Assembly: GCA_937876315.1 (NCBI GenBank)
Contig: CALEHQ010000042.1
Span: 62,001-126,000 of the forward strand
Origin: an uncultured Actinomycetes bacterium
GTDB lineage: Bacteria; Actinomycetota; Acidimicrobiia; Acidimicrobiales; Acidimicrobilacustridaceae
Direction of reading: 5' to 3'
DNA: 64,000 bases
Shown here: positions 61,136-64,000 of the stretch, piece after piece
Numbering within the stretch: the first letter of the stretch is position 1
How the letters are laid out: every line of letters starts with the position of its first letter
Translations under genes and position numbers: made by a program
The notes under the pieces: generated by a model
What the model was told of the DNA's origin: nothing
What the model saw: the letters and a program-made list of their open reading frames with translations, nothing else
Database searches by the model: none

Positions 61136-61606
61136 TTAGCGCGGTGGCGTGTAGAGCACCTGCATCTTGTAGAGCAATGCCGGACGGTCGGAACCTTCGG
61201 CCGCAATTTCAGCTTCGGTTGTGATGAGCGTCCCCTTGGGCTTCGCTTCTGCTTTCACGAGACGCGAACGCGCATGCACCTTGGCGCCGGCCGGAACTGG
61301 CGAAAGGAAACGGAGTCCTTCAGCGCCGTAGTTCACTGCGCTCCCGTTTCCAGCGATCTTCACCGGAAACGTTGCCAACTTCGGCATGAGACTCAGCGTG
61401 AGAAAACCGTGAGCGACTGGGCCACCGAACGGGCTTTCCTTCAAAGAACGCTCTACGTCGATATGAATCCACTGACGATCGCCAGTGAGTTCCGCGAAAT
61501 CATTGATCATTTGCTGCGACACCTCGATCGATTCACCCCACTCGCCGAACTCTTCGCTGGCAAGCGCATTAATCGCATCGATATCGTCGAACCGCACCTC
61601 GGCCAT
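61136..61606 (-). CDS. MaoC-like (R)-specific enoyl-CoA hydratase
   Basis: 156 residues with a hot-dog fold. The hydratase-2 motif is TGDRQWIHID with Asp43 and His48, followed by PFGGPVAHGFLTLSLMP and VNYGAEGLRFLSPVPAG. It adds water to a trans-2-enoyl-CoA in fatty acid or sterol side-chain beta-oxidation. It is divergent from the acyl-CoA dehydrogenase at 61752, which would supply its substrate. ATG 61606 starts MAEVRFDD. Confidence 0.94.
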   Translation of the reverse strand: MAEVRFDDIDAINALASEEFGEWGESIEVSQQMINDFAELTGDRQWIHIDVERSLKESPFGGPVAHGFLTLSLMPKLATFPVKIAGNGSAVNYGAEGLRFLSPVPAGAKVHARSRLVKAEAKPKGTLITTEAEIAAEGSDRPALLYKMQVLYTPPR

Positions 61607-61694
61607 GGACCACCCTCTCGTTCACATGCACGCTGGTGGCTCCCAGCCTGCGGTGGGCGATAGTACCGGCTGATCTGCTTGGGGTCGCCACTCC

Positions 61695-61717
61695 CGGAGT
61701 TCTGTTCGACAACTCCG
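61695..61717. promoter_or_regulatory. Inverted repeat upstream of acyl-CoA dehydrogenase (candidate operator)
   Basis: CGGAGTT (61695-61701), a 9-base centre, then AACTCCG (61711-61717). It lies 34 bases before the dehydrogenase ATG and in the MaoC divergent spacer, where a TetR-type repressor of fatty-acid genes might bind. Confidence 0.35.
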
Positions 61718-61751
61718 ACACAAACGATTACCGATGGGTAACCTTTGTCCG

Positions 61752-62954
61752 ATGAGCACCACCGACGCCACCGCCATTGTCGAGGAACGAATTTCGACAC
61801 TGCTCTCCGAGTTCGATCCGACCACAACCGACGAAGTCACCTTCAGGGGGCGCCAGTTCGACCTCGGCTTGGGTTGGGTTCACTTCCCCGTCGGGCGTGG
61901 CGGCCTCGGACTCACTCCCACGCTCCAAAAGGAAATCGACCGCCGTCTTCGAGAGGCCGGAGCAAAGGCTATTGAGACTCGTTTCTTTTTCGGAATCACC
62001 ATGGCAGGTCCCACGATCGCAACACATGGGACCGACGAACAATGTGACACGTTGCTTCGACAACTATTCACCGGCGAAGACGCATGGTGTCAGTTGTTCT
62101 CCGAGCCCGGCGCCGGTTCCGACCTCGCTGGTCTTGGTTGTCGAGCAGTTCGCGATGGCGACGAATGGGTCATTACCGGTCAAAAGGTATGGAACACCCT
62201 GGCCCACATTGCCAACCGGGGAATGCTTGTCGCTCGCACCGATCCCAACACACCAAAACACAAAGGTCTCACCTACTTCGCCCTCGACATGAAGGCACCC
62301 GGCGTCGAAGTCCGGCCTCTGCGCCAGATGACTGGCGAAGCAGAATTCAACGAGGTGTACCTCACCGAAGTGCGGGTACCCGACTCTGATCGCATCGGAG
62401 AAGTCGGCGAAGGTTGGCGCGTCTCGATGACAACTCTTGCAAACGAGCGCACCACCATCGGTGGTGGCGGCGGAACACCGCAACAGGGCTCGGGAGCAAT
62501 CGCCGAAGCTCTTCGGCTCTGGGCCAGCGACGAATCGGCCCATACTGCGGTAACTCGCGATCGACTTATGCAACTCTGGATAAATGCCGAAGTTCTTCGC
62601 CTCACGAATATTCGCGCATCACAGAACAGACGCATTGGCAACCCAGGTCCTGAAGGTTCGATTGCCAAGCTTCAGTTCGCAGAAGTGAACAAAGACATTT
62701 ACGAATTCTGCGTCGAACTTCTCGGAGCAAAGGCTCTCATTGACTATGACTACACGATGAAGCGCTCCGATCACATTGGCCTCATCGGCCCACCAGGATC
62801 TGGACGAAAGATGTTCTTGCGTTCTCGTGCGAATTCAATCGAAGGTGGCACCTCCGAGATTCAACGAAACATTCTCGGTGAACGCGTTCTTGGACTTCCC
62901 GGCGAACCGAGAGTCGATAAGGAACTCCCCTGGATCGACGTTCCCCGCAACTAA
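61752..62954 (+). CDS. Acyl-CoA dehydrogenase
   Basis: 400 residues from ATG 61752 (ATG 61734 adds six residues). FAD-dependent enzyme with GLGWVHFPVGRGGLGLTP, WCQLFSEPGAGSDLAGLGCRAV, GQKVWNTLAHIANRGMLVARTD, NERTTIGGGG and the C-terminal IEGGTSEIQRNILGERVLGLPGE. The domain order is complete, so it is likely a homotetramer or dimer rather than half of a heteromeric pair. The next gene, a thioesterase, starts 9 bases downstream. The N-terminal 30 residues are shorter than usual. Confidence 0.94.
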   Translation: MSTTDATAIVEERISTLLSEFDPTTTDEVTFRGRQFDLGLGWVHFPVGRGGLGLTPTLQKEIDRRLREAGAKAIETRFFFGITMAGPTIATHGTDEQCDTLLRQLFTGEDAWCQLFSEPGAGSDLAGLGCRAVRDGDEWVITGQKVWNTLAHIANRGMLVARTDPNTPKHKGLTYFALDMKAPGVEVRPLRQMTGEAEFNEVYLTEVRVPDSDRIGEVGEGWRVSMTTLANERTTIGGGGGTPQQGSGAIAEALRLWASDESAHTAVTRDRLMQLWINAEVLRLTNIRASQNRRIGNPGPEGSIAKLQFAEVNKDIYEFCVELLGAKALIDYDYTMKRSDHIGLIGPPGSGRKMFLRSRANSIEGGTSEIQRNILGERVLGLPGEPRVDKELPWIDVPRN

Positions 62955-62963
62955 TCACAGACA

Positions 62964-63395
62964 ATGCGGATCTCACTCGATATTTCGACGAACCCAAGCG
63001 ACTATGCGTTTTTCTTCGACATCCGTGTCCGCTTCGCGGAAACCGACGCCATGGGCGTCGCTCATCATTCCTCGTACGTTGCGTGGCTCGAAGCATCCCG
63101 AGTCGAGTTCCTACGCAAACTCGGGACCCCCTACCCCGATATTCGCGCCCAAGGTTTCGACTTTGCAGTGCTCGAATTATTTACGAACTATCGCCGGTCG
63201 GCTCAATTCGATGATGTTGTGCGAGTTCATACGGGAATTTCCTTGTTTAAGGCCGCAACATTCCAGATGAACTATCTCCTCGTCGTCGAAGGCGAGGTCT
63301 GCGCGCTTGCCGCTACTGTGCACGGCGTTGTCGACGCCACAGGTCGCGCGGCTAGGGCTCCATTGTGGATGCGGGAACTGCTCGCAGGCGCCTGA
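62964..63395 (+). CDS. 4HBT-family acyl-CoA thioesterase (YbgC-like)
   Basis: 143 residues of the hot-dog fold. The active-site helix reads RFAETDAMGVAHHSSYVAWLE with Asp28 as the catalytic acid in the 4-hydroxybenzoyl-CoA thioesterase manner. It hydrolyses acyl-CoA thioesters in the cytoplasm. It starts 9 bases after the dehydrogenase stop (co-transcribed) and its stop is 2 bases from the stop of the convergent enoyl-CoA hydratase gene. Confidence 0.92.
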   Translation: MRISLDISTNPSDYAFFFDIRVRFAETDAMGVAHHSSYVAWLEASRVEFLRKLGTPYPDIRAQGFDFAVLELFTNYRRSAQFDDVVRVHTGISLFKAATFQMNYLLVVEGEVCALAATVHGVVDATGRAARAPLWMRELLAGA

Positions 63396-63397
63396 TC

Positions 63398-64000
63398 TCA
63401 ATCGCGAAAGACTGGTTTTCGACCTTCGGCCCTGGCTGCGACTGATTCGTCCCAGTTCTTTGTCGTCAGACGTACGTATAACTGTGCCGTCATCTCATTG
63501 CGCATATGCGATCGAAAACTCGTTGACTCAAGTCCACCAAGAATCATCTTCTTTGTGAGCTCTATTCCAATCCGACTCAAACCAGCGATTTGCTCCGCAA
63601 TCTCGATTGCAGTGGTGAGAAGTTCCGAGCGAGGAACAACTCTGGAGACAAGCCCAGCGCGCTCCGCTTCGTCGACTCCCATGTCTCGTCCTGTAAGCAT
63701 CAATTCGCTTGACCGTCCGGCCCCAATGATGCGCGGGAGGATGAAACTCAAACCAAGTTCGGTTGCAGTGAGACCGTTGTTAATACCAGCAGCCCGGAAA
63801 TACGCTTCGGGCGACGCGACACGAATATCACAGGCTGCGGCGAGACAGAGACCGCCTCCGATTGCCGCTCCATTGATCGCAGCGATCACGGGTTGAGGCA
63901 TATCCTGGATCCCCAGAATGATGTCGTCGAGCAACTTTCCCGCTCGTTGAGCAATCACAGTGGGAGTCAATCCTTCAATATGCGGAATCGTTCCAGAAAC
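63398..64000 (-). CDS. Enoyl-CoA hydratase/isomerase, 5' end beyond window
   Basis: The frame stays open through the right edge (VSGTIPHIEGLTPTV), so at least 200 residues of a roughly 260-residue crotonase are visible. INGAAIGGGLCLAAACDIRVAS carries the oxyanion-hole glycines; NNGLTATELGLSFILPRIIG and LTGRDMGVDEAERAGLVSRVV are the following conserved segments. It hydrates enoyl-CoA in beta-oxidation; the catalytic Glu position reads TELG. The missing N-terminus lies beyond 64000. Confidence 0.94.
   Translation of the reverse strand, partial: VSGTIPHIEGLTPTVIAQRAGKLLDDIILGIQDMPQPVIAAINGAAIGGGLCLAAACDIRVASPEAYFRAAGINNGLTATELGLSFILPRIIGAGRSSELMLTGRDMGVDEAERAGLVSRVVPRSELLTTAIEIAEQIAGLSRIGIELTKKMILGGLESTSFRSHMRNEMTAQLYVRLTTKNWDESVAARAEGRKPVFRD

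Noticed and set aside
1-64000. tRNA genes, CRISPR arrays, insertion sequences and prophage
   Set aside because: Reading both strands I found no T-loop/anticodon pattern, no regularly spaced repeats, and no transposase or integrase motif; this is by eye and not by a dedicated search.

Overview
The window reads as chromosomal DNA of an actinomycete, most likely of the class Acidimicrobiia. It is moderately GC-rich by eye, densely coded on both strands, and uses many GTG and TTG starts and ATGA/TAATG gene overlaps. Actinobacterial hallmarks include a GltB and a PepC that closely resemble the mycobacterial proteins, luciferase-like (probably F420-dependent) oxidoreductases, an LCP wall ligase, an AftD-type arabinofuranosyltransferase and paired FadE-type acyl-CoA dehydrogenases. 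The taxonomic call is an inference. I see no tRNA, rRNA, CRISPR array, transposase, integrase or phage gene. The longest stretches without a gene are about 170-200 bases, so no gap exceeds 300 bases.

Layout. 1-9657 is housekeeping: glutamate synthase large subunit (cut by the left edge), M18 aminopeptidase, a J-domain protein coupled to an unknown gene, an LCP protein, an FAD oxidoreductase, a DUF2252 protein and a phosphoribosyltransferase. 9662-14520 is a complete BMP-family nucleoside ABC importer (lipoprotein, double ATPase, two permeases); with the adjacent phosphoribosyltransferase it suggests purine salvage. 14693-18040 holds a GT87 mannosyltransferase-like protein, a flavodoxin and class I fumarase.

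18117-43098 is rich in CoA-ester and lipid/terpenoid-type catabolism: two acyl-CoA ligases, a zinc alcohol dehydrogenase, a MarR regulator, a thiolase-fold protein coupled to a DUF35 protein (Ltp2/ChsH2-like), a hydrolase, a cupin, an N-acyl-D-amino-acid-deacylase-like amidohydrolase, a cytochrome P450, two luciferase-like oxidoreductases, an aldo/keto reductase, a class III CoA-transferase, an ABC-2 exporter, a SnoaL-like protein, a pseudokinase/LPG-synthase-like membrane protein, a potassium channel, a coupled acyl-CoA dehydrogenase pair and an amidohydrolase-2. The same theme resumes at 61136-64000 (MaoC hydratase, acyl-CoA dehydrogenase, 4HBT thioesterase, enoyl-CoA hydratase cut by the right edge).

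43188-61064 is, after an APH-like phosphotransferase, a cell-envelope glycan region: three OafA-type membrane acyltransferases with SGNH domains, a 1475-residue AftD-like arabinofuranosyltransferase, two paralogous GT39 glycosyltransferases, a polysaccharide deacetylase and a GNAT enzyme. An HpaB/AbfD-family protein that appears to lack the iron-sulfur ligands of AbfD sits among them. The most unusual points are this envelope locus, including a 136-base convergent overlap of two membrane-protein genes, and the AbfD-like protein.
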